A stretch of DNA of 64,000 nucleotides from AC-32 sp963719275 (GCA_963719275.1 CAVRBT010000004.1:186001-250000); one strand, 5' to 3'; shown: positions 17,018-25,903, counted from the first letter of the stretch. Notes: generated by a model not told the origin, from the sequence alone. Numbers and translations: made by a program.

Positions 17018-17874
17018 TTTCGCCCGGATTGCTTCGTAGCTCGGGCGTAGAGCTTCCGCAGCCTCGTCATCTGCTCCAGATCCGGGCCGTGGCCGTCCGC
17101 GCCGGGCACCTCCAGCAGCGCGGGGAGGCCCTGCAGCTTCGGGTGCCCGAGAAAGACAGCGAGCCTGTTCCCCATCAGGCCGTCGCCGATGTTGTCGTGC
17201 CGGTCGCGGTTCGAGCCGAGCGGTGTCTTCGAGTCGTTCACGTGGAGGACGCGCAGCCGGTCGAGGCCGATCAGCCCGTCGAGCTGCTTCACGATCCGGT
17301 CGAGCTCGTCCGGGTCGGTCACGTCATACCCGGAGGCGAACAGGTGGCACGAGTCGAGGCAAACGCCGAGTCGCGGATGCCGGTCGAGGGCCTCGTACAG
17401 CGCAGCGAGCTCCTCGAGCGACCGGCCGATCGTGTCGCCGGTGCCGGCGGTGTTCTCCATGCAGAGCCAGGTCGTCTCACTGCAGCGCTCGAGCGCCTGC
17501 GCCAGCGCCGGCACAACCCGCTCGAGGGCGGCGTCGAAGCCCGCGCCCTGGTGGGAGCCGACGTGGAAGACGACCGCCTCGGCGCCGATCGCGCAGGCCG
17601 CGTCGACCGTTTTGCTCAACGTCTCGACGCTCTTCTCGTAGAAGTCCGCCTTCGGGCTCGCGAGGTTGAGCAGGTAGAGCGCGTGGATGGCGACGGCGCC
17701 GATGCCGAGCTCCTTGCGCCTCGCTTTGAACGCCTCGATGTCGGCCGGGTCGTGGTCCGGGAAGCGCCAGGTCCGCGGGCTCTGCGCGAACAGCTGCACG
17801 GAGTCCATGCCGAACAGGTGGGCGTTCTCCAGCGACTTCTTGATCCCGCCCGAGCAGTGGCCGCCGAGGAGCAC
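17008..17874 (-). CDS. nfo: Deoxyribonuclease IV (AP endonuclease, Nfo)
   Basis: Zinc-dependent TIM-barrel endonuclease that cleaves DNA 5' to abasic sites in base excision repair. The 288-residue product shows GGHCSGGIKKSLENA at the N-terminus, the zinc-site segments IHALYLLNLASP, FHVGSH, CMENTAGTG, the signature CLDSCHLFASGYD and HVNDSKTPLGSNRDRHDNIG. GTG start at 17874, nine nt after the stop of the upstream AlkZ-like gene, so the two probably share a transcript. Its 3' end abuts the repeat block at 16823-17017. Confidence 0.95.
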   Translation of the reverse strand: MLLGGHCSGGIKKSLENAHLFGMDSVQLFAQSPRTWRFPDHDPADIEAFKARRKELGIGAVAIHALYLLNLASPKADFYEKSVETLSKTVDAACAIGAEAVVFHVGSHQGAGFDAALERVVPALAQALERCSETTWLCMENTAGTGDTIGRSLEELAALYEALDRHPRLGVCLDSCHLFASGYDVTDPDELDRIVKQLDGLIGLDRLRVLHVNDSKTPLGSNRDRHDNIGDGLMGNRLAVFLGHPKLQGLPALLEVPGADGHGPDLEQMTRLRKLYARATKQSGRKRA

Positions 17875-17883
17875 GTCTTGACG

Positions 17884-18918
17884 CTAGCCGAGCCAGTGGT
17901 GCAGGCGGGCGGCCTCCTGCTCGAGCTCACGGTGCGCCGTGCGCGGGAGTGGGGCGAACGGCTCGAGCCTGATCCGGTCGCCGTCGCGCGTCCAGAGGCC
18001 GGCGACCAGCCCGTCCACCAGGAAGGCCTGCTGGACGTCCCCGTTCCGCTGGATCACGGCCTTGCGGTACTTGTCGGGGAGGATCCGAGTGCGGTCCTTG
18101 TGCGCGAGTAGCAGCTCGTCCCAGCGCGGCAGCAGCCGCGGCGGCGCAGGTGCGTCCGCGGGTGCGAGCGGTGCGCGCGGCAGGTCGAGGAGCTCGCGCT
18201 CCCGCTCATCCCGGAAGCTCCGGAGGCGCAGCGTCTCGAAGCCAGGCTCGAGGTCGCGGATCGGCACGCCGCTCCACTGGGACACATCGGCGCGAGTGGC
18301 CGGTCCGAAGGCGCCCAGGTAGCGGCGGATGGCGAAGGCCGTCGCCTCGGCGCGGGGCGGCGGCTCGTGATCCCGGGGCTCATAGGTCGGCGAGCCGCGG
18401 AAGGCGTAGAAGGCCGACTCCGGCGTCTGCTCGAGGCGGCCGAGCGCTATCACCCAGAACAACATCCGGATCTCGCCGACATCCTGGGTGCGCGAGTGGA
18501 AGCCGAGCGCCTGCATGATCTCGGTCCGCGTGCGCGGGCGGTCGCGGGCGAGCGCGACCACCCGGTGCACGAGCTCGTCCGGCGGCGGCTCGGTCCCGCG
18601 GGCGCGGATCAGCGTCCGCGCCTCGCGCACCGCCGCGTCGAGGTGCGGGTAGTCGCGCGCAGAGACGAGGTGCATCGTCGCGCGCATCAGCAGCGCCTTC
18701 ACGACGCTTCGCCGCATCAGCGCCCGCTCCAGCGCGCTGCGCTCGAAGCCCTCGAGCCGCGCCCAGAGCGCGAGGTACGGCGACGAGGGCAGCTGCGCCT
18801 GCAGCCCGGCGAGCCGCTCAATCGCCCGTGCCGGCGAGAGCCGCTCGCGGCGCAGCAGCAGCTGCCGCGCGAGCGTCGTCCGGTTGAGCTCGCGCTGCGT
18901 GAGGACCCGCTCGGCCAC
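17884..18918 (-). CDS. Winged-helix protein of the AlkZ/YcaQ (HTH_42) family, candidate DNA glycosylase
   Basis: The 344-residue protein matches the winged-helix family that includes the crosslink glycosylases AlkZ and YcaQ. The catalytic-type QxQ motif is seen as GLQAQLPSSPYLALWARL, and the C-terminal part has the PRWDELLLAHKDR and DGLVAGLWTRDGDRI stretches of the family. By family knowledge these enzymes unhook or excise alkylated bases. The gene is followed after 9 nt by nfo, which would process the resulting abasic site. GTG start at 18918, with TAGCGT 6 nt upstream; the box overlaps the -10 box of gltX on the other strand. Whether this member is active is inferred only. Confidence 0.82.
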   Translation of the reverse strand: MAERVLTQRELNRTTLARQLLLRRERLSPARAIERLAGLQAQLPSSPYLALWARLEGFERSALERALMRRSVVKALLMRATMHLVSARDYPHLDAAVREARTLIRARGTEPPPDELVHRVVALARDRPRTRTEIMQALGFHSRTQDVGEIRMLFWVIALGRLEQTPESAFYAFRGSPTYEPRDHEPPPRAEATAFAIRRYLGAFGPATRADVSQWSGVPIRDLEPGFETLRLRSFRDERERELLDLPRAPLAPADAPAPPRLLPRWDELLLAHKDRTRILPDKYRKAVIQRNGDVQQAFLVDGLVAGLWTRDGDRIRLEPFAPLPRTAHRELEQEAARLHHWLG

Positions 18919-18923
18919 GCGAG

Positions 18924-18930
18924 TACGCTA
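18924..18930. promoter_or_regulatory. Overlapping divergent -10 boxes of gltX and the AlkZ-like gene
   Basis: TACGCT on the plus strand (18924-18929) ends 6 nt before the gltX GTG; TAGCGT on the minus strand (18930-18925) ends 6 nt before the GTG at 18918. The whole interval between the two start codons is only 17 bp, so both mRNAs should be leaderless and one polymerase site should exclude the other. Confidence 0.6.
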
Positions 18931-18935
18931 ACCGG

Positions 18936-20204
18936 GTGGCAAGAGTCCGCTTCGCGCCGAGCCCGACGGGCTTCCTCCACATCGGCGGTGTCCACACCGC
19001 GCTCTTCAACTGGCTCTTCGCGCGCCACGAGAGCGGCGAGTTTCGTCTCCGGATCGAGAACACGGACGTCAGCCGCGAGGTCGCCGAGGCAACGGCCCAG
19101 ATCCAGGAGTCGCTTCGCTGGCTCGGGCTCGACTGGGACGGGGAGGTCACATTCCAGCTCGACCGAATGGAGCGGTGCCGTGAGGAGGCCGCGCGGCTCG
19201 TCGCCGAGGGCAAGGCGTACGAGGACGAGGGCGCGATCCGCATGCATATGCCCGAGGAGGGCGTTACCGCCTGGGACGACCTGATCCGCGGCCGCATCGA
19301 GTGGGAGAACGAGCGGCTCGACGACCTCGTGATCGTTCGGGCTGACGGCCGCCCGACCTACAACTTCGCCTCGCCGGTCGAGGACTGGCTCGACGAGATC
19401 AGCCACGTTTTGCGCGGCGACGACCACATCTCGAACACGCCCAGGCAGATCCGGATCCTCGAGGCGCTCGGTGCGCCCCTTCCGGTGTACGGACATTTGG
19501 CGAACATCCTCGGGCCCGACGGCAAGAAGCTGTCGAAGCGCCACGGCGCGACCTCGGTCGAGGAGTTCCGCGCGCAGGGCTACCTTCCGGAGGCGCTCGT
19601 CAACTTCCTCGCGCTGCTGGGCTGGAGCTACGACGACAAGACGACCGTCATGTCTCGCGAGGAGCTTGTGGAGCGCTTCACGCTCGACCGCGTTGGTGCG
19701 AGCCCCTCGGTCTTCGACTTCAAGAAGCTGGACTGGCTGAACGGCATCTACTTGCGCGCGCTGCCGCCGGAGGAGTACGCGGACCGGCTCGTCGCCTACC
19801 TACGCGAGCAGCGCTACGAGTGGGACGAGGGCCTGATCCGCAAGGTCGCGCCGCTCGTCCAGGAGAAGATCGCGACACTGGGGGAGTTTCCGACGTTCGC
19901 CGGCTTCTTCTTTGCGCGGGTCGAGCCCGACGGGGCGGTCGACGGGCAGGTGCTGCCTGCCGCGGCGGAGACGCTCGCCCAGGTCGAGCCGTTCGAGGCC
20001 GGCGCGATCGAGGAGGCGCTCCGAGCGCTCGCCGAACAGCTGGGACTGAAGCCGCGCGAGGCGTTTCAGCCGATTCGCCTGGCGGTAACGGGATCGACGG
20101 TGTCGCCCGGTCTCTTCGAGAGCCTCGAGGTCCTCGGGAAGGACGAGTCCTTGGCGCGGCTCGGGAGCGGTCGAGGGGGCGCGAGGGGGTCCAGCGCCCT
20201 CTGA
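18936..20204 (+). CDS. gltX: Glutamyl-tRNA synthetase
   Basis: Class I aminoacyl-tRNA synthetase charging tRNA-Glu (and possibly tRNA-Gln for transamidation). ATP motifs are the HIGH-type PTGFLHIGG at residues 10-18 and KLSKR at 198-202; the family segments LRIENTDVSRE, GDDHISNTPRQ and LDWLNGIY are present. At 422 residues it is shorter than typical GltX (460-490), with a compact anticodon-binding end. GTG start at 18936 with a -10 box 6 nt before it. The low-complexity C-terminal tail (GSGRGGARGSSAL) is unusual and probably dispensable. A tRNA-Glu gene lies at 28041-28113. Confidence 0.94.
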   Translation: MARVRFAPSPTGFLHIGGVHTALFNWLFARHESGEFRLRIENTDVSREVAEATAQIQESLRWLGLDWDGEVTFQLDRMERCREEAARLVAEGKAYEDEGAIRMHMPEEGVTAWDDLIRGRIEWENERLDDLVIVRADGRPTYNFASPVEDWLDEISHVLRGDDHISNTPRQIRILEALGAPLPVYGHLANILGPDGKKLSKRHGATSVEEFRAQGYLPEALVNFLALLGWSYDDKTTVMSREELVERFTLDRVGASPSVFDFKKLDWLNGIYLRALPPEEYADRLVAYLREQRYEWDEGLIRKVAPLVQEKIATLGEFPTFAGFFFARVEPDGAVDGQVLPAAAETLAQVEPFEAGAIEEALRALAEQLGLKPREAFQPIRLAVTGSTVSPGLFESLEVLGKDESLARLGSGRGGARGSSAL

Positions 20205-20313
20205 AAAACCAGCCACGCTCGGCGGCGGAAGAGGGGCGTCGGCTGGGGGAGTCCGTCGGCACCCTTTGTCATTTCCGAGTAGTAAACGGTCGAAGCGGGT
20301 AAAGGGATACGCG

Positions 20314-20682
20314 GTGACCGAGCTCATTCGCGCGCCGCTGGTCCTGATCGTCGACGACGACGAGTCGCTGAGACTTCTCTGCCGCGTGAACCTGGAGCTC
20401 GACGGCTACCGGGTCGCAGAGGCGCCGACGGTCGCCGCCGCCGAGGAGGCGCTGTCGAAGGGAGGCGTCGACCTGATCCTGCTCGACGTCCACGTCGGCG
20501 CCGACAACGGCCTGGAGCTGATGCGGTCACTACGAAAGCGCGACCACGGCGCGCCCGTGATTCTCTTCACCGGCAGCGCGCTGCTGGACGCGAAGACGAT
20601 CGCCGAGGCCGACGGCGTCGTGCCGAAGCCCTTCCGTCTCGAGCAGCTGCTCGACGTGGTGCACTCGCTCGCACCGCGCTGA
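20314..20682 (+). CDS. Receiver-only response regulator
   Basis: Single REC domain of 122 residues without an output domain. Acidic pocket LIVDDDES, phospho-acceptor Asp in LILLDVHVG, Thr in ILFTGSA and the conserved Lys in VPKPFRLEQ are all present, so it should be phosphorylatable. I chose GTG 20314, with AAAGGG 8 nt upstream; an in-frame TTG at 20266 would add 16 residues. No histidine kinase is adjacent, so its partner is unknown. It may act in a phosphorelay or by protein contact. Confidence 0.83.
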   Translation: MTELIRAPLVLIVDDDESLRLLCRVNLELDGYRVAEAPTVAAAEEALSKGGVDLILLDVHVGADNGLELMRSLRKRDHGAPVILFTGSALLDAKTIAEADGVVPKPFRLEQLLDVVHSLAPR

Positions 20683-20712
20683 ACCGGCTGCGCGTCGGTA
20701 GATTCCTCCGCC

Positions 20713-22227
20713 ATGAGCGTCGTTCCCGTCCTGCGACCGGCCGACTACGAGTCCCGCCTCCAGCGGTATCTCTTCGAGCGCGCCGAAGAAGGGCGGGCCG
20801 TGCGCGTGGGCGAGAAGGAGGTCTCGGAGCGAGCCGAGATCGTCGCGCGCTACGCAGAGCTCTTCACGCGCGACCAGCTCGCGGCGCTGCGGCAGGCGGA
20901 GTCCGAGGACGCCCCGGGCGAGGAGCGCGAACGGCTCTATCGCCTGCGCAAGACGTGCGAGGCGGGCCTCATCTCCGCGGAGTTGGCCGAGCGCGAAGAT
21001 GCGCTCGAAAACGCGATCCTCGCTGCGCGCGTCGAGTTCCAGGGCGAGGAGATGCCGCTCCGTACCGCGCAGGCGACGCTCGCGGTACTGAGCGACTACG
21101 GCGAGCGCGACGAGCTCGGCCGCCTGGCCACCGAGCTCTCCGCGACCTTCAACGACGAGCGGCTCGACGTTCTACGCGTGGGTGAGGAGCTCGAGGCCGA
21201 GATCAGCGGTGTCGCGGACGCGGTCGAGCGGAACGAGGAGGAGAAGGGGATTTCGCTCCGCGAGCTCGAGGGGGCGCTGGCGAAGGCGAGCGAGGCCGCG
21301 GCGGAGGTGTACACGCGGCTCAAGGACAGTTGGCTCGAGCGGCTACTCGGCCCGGAGCGCGAGGACGTGCCAAGCTCGTCCCACGTCGCGTACCTGCGCC
21401 GCCTTTCGCCGCTGGAGGCGATCTACACGAAGGAGCAGGCGGTCCCGACCTGCATGGACACGCTCTCCAGGCTCGGCTTCGACCTCGAAAACGAGCCGAA
21501 CATCAAGCTCGACCTCGACGACCGGCCGCAGAAGTCGCCACGAGCCTGCGTGATCCCGGCCGATCCGCCGACGGTCGTCCACCTGATCACTCGCGCGCAG
21601 GGCGGGCTGCACGACTACCAGGCGTTCCTGCACGAGGCCGGCCACGCGCTCCACTACGCCGGGTGTGACCCGACGCTGCCGTACACCTTCCGCAACATCT
21701 CGCGCGACCACGCGCTGACCGAGATCTACTCGTACATCGTCGAGGCGATCTCGCGGCAGCCGGGCTGGCACGCGCGTTACTTCGACCTCTCCGACGAGGA
21801 AGCCGAGCAGAACGCCGAGGCGACGGTCTTCATGGAGGCGCTGCTGTTCCGCCGCTACGCGGCCAAGCTGCGCTTCGAGCTCGACTTCTGGAGCCGCTTC
21901 CGGGAGGACGGCGGCACGGACGCGGGGTACGCGGAGCTGCTCACCGACGCGACGGGGATGGCGTATCGCCGCGAGGGCTACCTCGCCGACATGGACGCGG
22001 GCTTCTACTCCGCCGACTACCTGCGCGCGTGGATCCGCGCCGCGCAGCTGCGCTCGTACCTCGAGCGCGAGGTGGGCGACGAGTGGTGGGCGAGCCACGA
22101 GACCGGCGACCGCCTGCGCGAGCTCTTCCGCGAGGGGACGAAGCCCTCGAGCGAGGAGATCGCCGGCCGCATCGGCTTCGAACCGCTCGACACGGGCCCG
22201 CTGCTCGCCCAGCTCGGCGCGGCCTAG
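20713..22227 (+). CDS. M3-like zinc metallopeptidase (oligopeptidase)
   Basis: Probable cytoplasmic gluzincin. The zinc-binding HEAGH lies at residues 307-311, and the following helix DHALTEIYSYIVEAI supplies a candidate third ligand Glu, as in oligopeptidase F/M3 enzymes. The N-terminal half is long, helical and rich in Glu/Arg, and the C-terminal half has YLRAWIRAAQLRSYLEREVG, like M3 family lids. 504 residues, somewhat shorter than PepF (about 600). TAGATT lies 8 nt before ATG, suggesting a leaderless message. The gene converges with the GGDEF-like gene with a 4-nt overlap. Substrate unknown. Confidence 0.8.
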   Translation: MSVVPVLRPADYESRLQRYLFERAEEGRAVRVGEKEVSERAEIVARYAELFTRDQLAALRQAESEDAPGEERERLYRLRKTCEAGLISAELAEREDALENAILAARVEFQGEEMPLRTAQATLAVLSDYGERDELGRLATELSATFNDERLDVLRVGEELEAEISGVADAVERNEEEKGISLRELEGALAKASEAAAEVYTRLKDSWLERLLGPEREDVPSSSHVAYLRRLSPLEAIYTKEQAVPTCMDTLSRLGFDLENEPNIKLDLDDRPQKSPRACVIPADPPTVVHLITRAQGGLHDYQAFLHEAGHALHYAGCDPTLPYTFRNISRDHALTEIYSYIVEAISRQPGWHARYFDLSDEEAEQNAEATVFMEALLFRRYAAKLRFELDFWSRFREDGGTDAGYAELLTDATGMAYRREGYLADMDAGFYSADYLRAWIRAAQLRSYLEREVGDEWWASHETGDRLRELFREGTKPSSEEIAGRIGFEPLDTGPLLAQLGAA

Positions 22228-23069
22228 CTCGCGGAGCTTGCGGAGCTCGCGGGGCCGCGGCCCAGCGGGACCACCGTCGCGTCCTCGTTGCGATTGATGA
22301 CGCGACGCGCGTAGAGGCGCTCGTCGGCGGCGCGGTAGAGGGCGAGCGCGTTGTCGCCGTCCTGCGGGAAGGTCGCCCAGCCGAAGGTGATGGCCACGCC
22401 GCTGCCGATCAGCGTCCGCTCGAGGTGCGCCGCCAGCCGCCGAGCGTCCTCGGCGCGCGGGAGCGGCGCGAGCACGGCGAACTCCTGGTGGCCGATGCGC
22501 GCGACGTCGTCCTCGGGCTCGAGGGCGCGAATCAGGATCTCGGCGACGGAGTTCACGAGCGAGCTCGTCTCGTCCGGAGCGGAGTGCGCCTCGAGCGCTC
22601 CGACCAGGAGCACGAACGGCTGCTGCGCACCGAGCCGCTCGCCGATCGCGCGCTCGAACGCGCGCGTGTTCGGCAGCCCGGTGACCGCGTCGCGCTCGGC
22701 GAGCACCTGCAGCTCCGCATTGGCGCGGCGCCCTTCCTTCGCGAAGTAGCCGGTCACTGCGCCGACGGCGACAAAGGTGACGAGGCGGATCACCGTGCTC
22801 ATGGAGACCACCTCGGAGGTCGAGATGGCCGGGTTCAGCACGACACCGGTGGCGTAGAGGCCGGTCGCGCCTACACCGGCCACTGCGCCGAGCCACGGTC
22901 CGGTAGCGAGCGCCGCGAGCAGGATCGGCAGGTAGTAGAAGTGGCCGATGCCGAGGCCCGGCGTCTCGTAGAGCAGAAAGGCGCCGTAGATCACCGCCGC
23001 GGTACCGGCAGCGGTCGCCAAAAGGGCACGCCGAGGGGTGAGCTGGAGTCGCCGCATCTCCAGCAACAA
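22224..23069 (-). CDS. Membrane protein with degenerate GGDEF domain
   Basis: Four to five hydrophobic segments (residues about 15-115) precede a diguanylate-cyclase-like domain that starts with ERDAVTGLPNTRAFERAI. The catalytic GGDEF loop is replaced by GHQEF (VARIGHQEFAVLAP), and the first metal-site Asp region reads LLVGALEAH rather than an Asp-rich strand. It therefore should not make cyclic di-GMP, though it could bind a nucleotide or a partner. 281 residues; the end is rich in Ser/Ala. It converges with the peptidase gene (4-nt overlap). The upstream 270 bp are GC-rich and hold no gene. Confidence 0.75.
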   Translation of the reverse strand: MLLEMRRLQLTPRRALLATAAGTAAVIYGAFLLYETPGLGIGHFYYLPILLAALATGPWLGAVAGVGATGLYATGVVLNPAISTSEVVSMSTVIRLVTFVAVGAVTGYFAKEGRRANAELQVLAERDAVTGLPNTRAFERAIGERLGAQQPFVLLVGALEAHSAPDETSSLVNSVAEILIRALEPEDDVARIGHQEFAVLAPLPRAEDARRLAAHLERTLIGSGVAITFGWATFPQDGDNALALYRAADERLYARRVINRNEDATVVPLGRGPASSASSAS

Positions 23070-23339
23070 GCATCGAGCCGCGAGGCCGGGTTTCCGTCAC
23101 CCGTTCGAGGGGTTAGTTCGACCCGACGCGTCGTAGGCGATCGTGTTTGCATCGACACGTTCGCTGGAAATGAGGGAACTGCGGCGGGCGCCTGACTGCG
23201 GCAAAGCGCCCCTTCGGGGGACGGCGGCGCACCAGGCCCTGCCGCGTCCCGCCGGGGCCGGAAGTGTTTCAGACTCGGCGCCGCTCTACGTCGTAGGCCG
23301 GCAGGCGGTACGGCAGGCGGCCCGCCTACTGAGTCCGGT
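23070..23339. other. GC-rich non-coding interval
   Basis: About 270 bp lie between the GGDEF-like gene and a secreted-protein gene, both on the minus strand. It contains several GC-rich inverted segments around 23195-23275, including a stem-like stretch GCGCCCCTTCGGGGG. It was compared by eye with cyclic di-GMP and other riboswitches and the conserved cores are not complete. I see no convincing ORF. Confidence 0.4.
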
Positions 23340-23762
23340 TCACGGATTGCCGACAGGCGTGAACATGAAGTACGCGGTGAACCAGACATCGGGCACGTTC
23401 GGCAGCGTGAAGTCGCACGCGGTCAGCTCTTGGCCGTTCGTATGGGCTCCGAAGAATCCAGGCTGGCGGAAGGACGCGACCGGATCACCCAACCGGTCTG
23501 CGTTGTCCCACGCGTCGTAGCCGAAGGTCGTGCCGATGCTTCCGGCACCGATGGCCGGCGACTCCGACGACACGACGTGGAACGACGGCGAATGGCTCTG
23601 CAGGATTCCCGTTGTAACCACGCTGTAGCCGCCACAGTCGAGGTTCACGATGATGGCGTTCTTGTTCGTGTCCGGGTCGGGACCCGCTGATGCCGACGGG
23701 ATGAGTACCGCCGACAGGAGCAAGACAGTGCAGAGGACGATGCCAACCTTGGCCTGCCGCAT
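23340..23762 (-). CDS. Small secreted protein of unknown function
   Basis: The 140-residue product has a classical Sec signal peptide: MRQAKVGIVLC, a hydrophobic core (TVLLLSAVLIP) and a cleavage-type SASAG. The mature part, about 115 residues, begins with Asn/Asp-rich sequence and has two cysteines (DCGGY and ACDF) that could form a disulfide. The ATG at 23762 is preceded by a GGAGG 7 nt upstream; the frame continues upstream but without coding character. The ribosome site lies at the edge of a 6-bp hairpin (23773-23788). No named domain recognised. Confidence 0.72.
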   Translation of the reverse strand: MRQAKVGIVLCTVLLLSAVLIPSASAGPDPDTNKNAIIVNLDCGGYSVVTTGILQSHSPSFHVVSSESPAIGAGSIGTTFGYDAWDNADRLGDPVASFRQPGFFGAHTNGQELTACDFTLPNVPDVWFTAYFMFTPVGNP

Positions 23763-23772
23763 GGAAGCACCT

Positions 23773-23788
23773 CCGGTCGTTTGACCGG
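23773..23788 (-). promoter_or_regulatory. Hairpin beside the ribosome binding site of the secreted-protein gene
   Basis: On the minus strand CCGGTC-AAAC-GACCGG forms a perfect 6-bp stem whose 3' arm runs into the GGAGG ribosome site. TAGCTT at 23797-23792 is a candidate -10 box. Folding could hide the ribosome site; this is inference. Confidence 0.35.
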
Positions 23789-24034
23789 ACGAAGCTAACA
23801 CGGATCGCAGCGAAAAGCCGCTCGGCCACGCAGGATACGAAAGCGCATCCGGGATTCCAACAGCCCTGCTAATCACCGCTTTCCCGGCGCCGAGGTATCA
23901 CCAGGTCTGCACACGAAACGTGACCTGCCGCCTTCAGGCCATCACGAGTCAACTCAGGTGATAGCGTCCCGCGTCGCCTCACTTGGCCGGAGCGCCGGGA
24001 CATGCTGGCGCGGCCCGATAGAAGAAGAAGTGCT

Positions 24035-24442
24035 ATGACCGACGTGCTGGACTTCGAATCGAGAGACGTGCCGGGCTCCGTGGCCGTGGCGGGGATGATC
24101 GGCCTCGGCAAGGCGCTCTTCGAAGGGTTCTACGGCGTGCTCGGAATCGCGATTGCGAGCTCGGTGGACGACTCCTTCGGGACGGGGATCCTCCTCTTCG
24201 CCATCGTCTACGTGATCGCCTCGATCATGCTGTTGCGAGGGAGCCGGTTCGGTTACTACCTCACGGTCGCGCTCTCCACGCTCGGGCTCGTCGTCGCAGT
24301 CGCCTACATGTTCAGCTCGAAAGGGACCGTCTTCGGAGGCACGTTCCTGATCGCCTTCTGCAACGCGCTCGTCCTCTACCTCCTGCTCGGCAGGAAGGGC
24401 GCGCGTGACTTCTTCGGACTGGGTGCCGGCGCCAGCTCGTAA
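24035..24442 (+). CDS. Small four-helix membrane protein
   Basis: The 135-residue product has an acidic N-terminus (TDVLDFESRDVPGS) followed by four hydrophobic segments, the last before a basic-glycine tail (LLGRKGARDFFGLG). It looks like the many small DUF-type integral membrane proteins of actinobacteria, but I cannot name a family. I chose ATG 24035 over an earlier in-frame start at 24002, since AGAAGAAG lies just before it. It stands alone, preceded by about 270 bp without genes. Confidence 0.65.
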   Translation: MTDVLDFESRDVPGSVAVAGMIGLGKALFEGFYGVLGIAIASSVDDSFGTGILLFAIVYVIASIMLLRGSRFGYYLTVALSTLGLVVAVAYMFSSKGTVFGGTFLIAFCNALVLYLLLGRKGARDFFGLGAGASS

Positions 24443-25430
24443 GCCGCTCGATCAAGCATCGAGGTCGTGTGCGAGCTTCGCCCGGAGCTTCTATGGGCGA
24501 GGCCGTAGTGCTCGTTGGTCTTCATCGCTCTAGGCCCGCGACCGCGCGAATATCGGCATCGCGTTTGTGCCAGGGTGTGCGACGAGCCGGCAGGACTGCA
24601 TGGGGCTGACGGCAACCTGCGCGCCGATGGGGCTTCATGTCCGCACCCCATCTAGCCCAGGGAAGCTCAGTCCTGTCGGCTCGCCGACGCTCTAGTCTCC
24701 CGGGGGAGAGACAGAGTAGGAGCGTATTCGGGCCTCTGTGCGCGTGCTGCAGGGATGCGTGTGCGTTTGCCGACAGCCGTCGCCGAGGAGAGGTAGCGGG
24801 CCCGGTATGCCCAGTGGAGAGGGCGTGATGGAGGGCCAGCAACGCTGCCTGGTCGCGCGCTCACGGGGGCGCGAAGGCGCTGAGCCTGGTTGAGCCCCGA
24901 CGCTGACGGCGTCTTCTACTGCCCGGAAGTGCGCGGCGCGGGAGTTCGAGCGCTAAGGCACTACGGCGGCGCTGACACTCAGAGGTGCCGGCGACGGAAC
25001 TCCGCGATGTCCGGGCGATAGTTGTACGTCTCGTAGAAAAGTCCGCCTTCATCTCCCCAGCTGGCAACCACGGGCACTCCTGTGCCTGGTTTGCTGACGA
25101 TGATCCGCCGGCTCCTCGAGGTCGTCGCCCCAAGATAGGCGCTCGACAGCCGGCTCCCACTGAGTGAGCCGAGGCCTCGGCCACTCTCGCGTCGACCACC
25201 GTGGGGTCGGCTTGCCGCAGGGGGCAAAGCCCCAGCCTCCACTCACTGGCGGGGTGGTCAGCGCCACAGGGCCGACCACCCCACGTAGTTCAGCGCTTGA
25301 GATGCACGGCGGCGCCCTACGAACGGCGGGGTGAGGTCAGACGTTTGGAAGAGTCCGAGAAATTCGCGCTCTTTCCGAGGAATTCTCTCCACGTCCCCCG
25401 TTCGAGTGATCCCAGACCGCGCCAGGCGTG
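24443..25430. other. Long interval without a convincing gene
   Basis: Nearly 1 kb in which short frames on both strands lack the strong third-position GC bias of the surrounding genes. One minus-strand frame ending at 24979 closes with protein-like sequence (GLFYETYNYRPDIAEFRRRH) and may be the tail of a decayed gene; its upstream part does not look coding. Otherwise nothing supportable is seen. Confidence 0.5.
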
Positions 25431-25727
25431 TCATAACGTCGCCAGAACGCGCCGCTTGAGAGCCGAAGTGTGCGCCTGCGGTTCCACAATCGAACTTATC
25501 CACAGTTTCCACACCGACGTGGGGAGTGAATTTTGGACCGAGCGCCAGAGCCTGAGCTTCCAGGCGAATTCGTATCCGAGGACCTGCGGGCCGACTGCGG
25601 CCGCTTCCTCGAAGAGTTGCGAGTGCGGGTCGAGCTCCGCCGCGAGTTGGCGCCAGAAGGTGGCGCCTGCGTGCCAAGGCGCGTGAGGGATACAGCAGGC
25701 CCGGACCTGACCAACGACGACCGACAC
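25431..25727 (-). CDS. Possible hypothetical protein (98 residues), perhaps a remnant
   Basis: The first 60 residues (for example WHAGATFWRQLAAELDPHSQ) have the codon pattern of real genes here; the last third has more A/T at third positions, as if the frame had decayed or shifted. GTG start at 25727, no clear ribosome site or -10 box. It overlaps nothing but ends 12 nt before the zinc-ribbon gene that lies upstream on the same strand. Function unknown and existence uncertain. Confidence 0.3.
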   Translation of the reverse strand: MSVVVGQVRACCIPHAPWHAGATFWRQLAAELDPHSQLFEEAAAVGPQVLGYEFAWKLRLWRSVQNSLPTSVWKLWISSIVEPQAHTSALKRRVLATL

Positions 25728-25738
25728 GCTGCGGCGAC

Positions 25739-25903
25739 TCAGTCGCCGCCGAGTTCCCGCTCACCGCAGTCCGGGCAGTAGAAGACGAGCGCCGGCGGCT
25801 CGTCGCCCGTCAGCCACGCTTGCCAGCGCGCCTCGTCGGCCGGCAGCCAGACTGCCTCGCACTCGGCGCACGCCGGGATCGGCGCGACACTCTCGAGAGG
25901 CAT
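25739..25903 (-). CDS. Small zinc-ribbon-like protein
   Basis: The 54-residue product has two CxxC knuckles, CAEC and CPDC, separated by 31 residues, with a tryptophan-rich helix between (EARWQAWL). This is the layout of a small zinc ribbon. The ATG at 25903 is preceded after 5 nt by TACGCT on the minus strand, the leaderless spacing common in this window, which supports the start. Function unknown; could bind nucleic acid or another protein. Confidence 0.6.
   Translation of the reverse strand: MPLESVAPIPACAECEAVWLPADEARWQAWLTGDEPPALVFYCPDCGERELGGD

Noticed and set aside
23100..23340. Possible cyclic di-GMP or other riboswitch (GGCAAAGC and GC-rich stems)
   Set aside because: Only fragments of the GEMM core appear and the tetraloop receptor part and 3' strand are missing; strand relative to neighbours does not fit either.
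24979..25242. 87-codon minus-strand gene
   Set aside because: Its C-terminal 40 residues look protein-like, but the rest does not and no start signal is seen; noted only as a possible relic.
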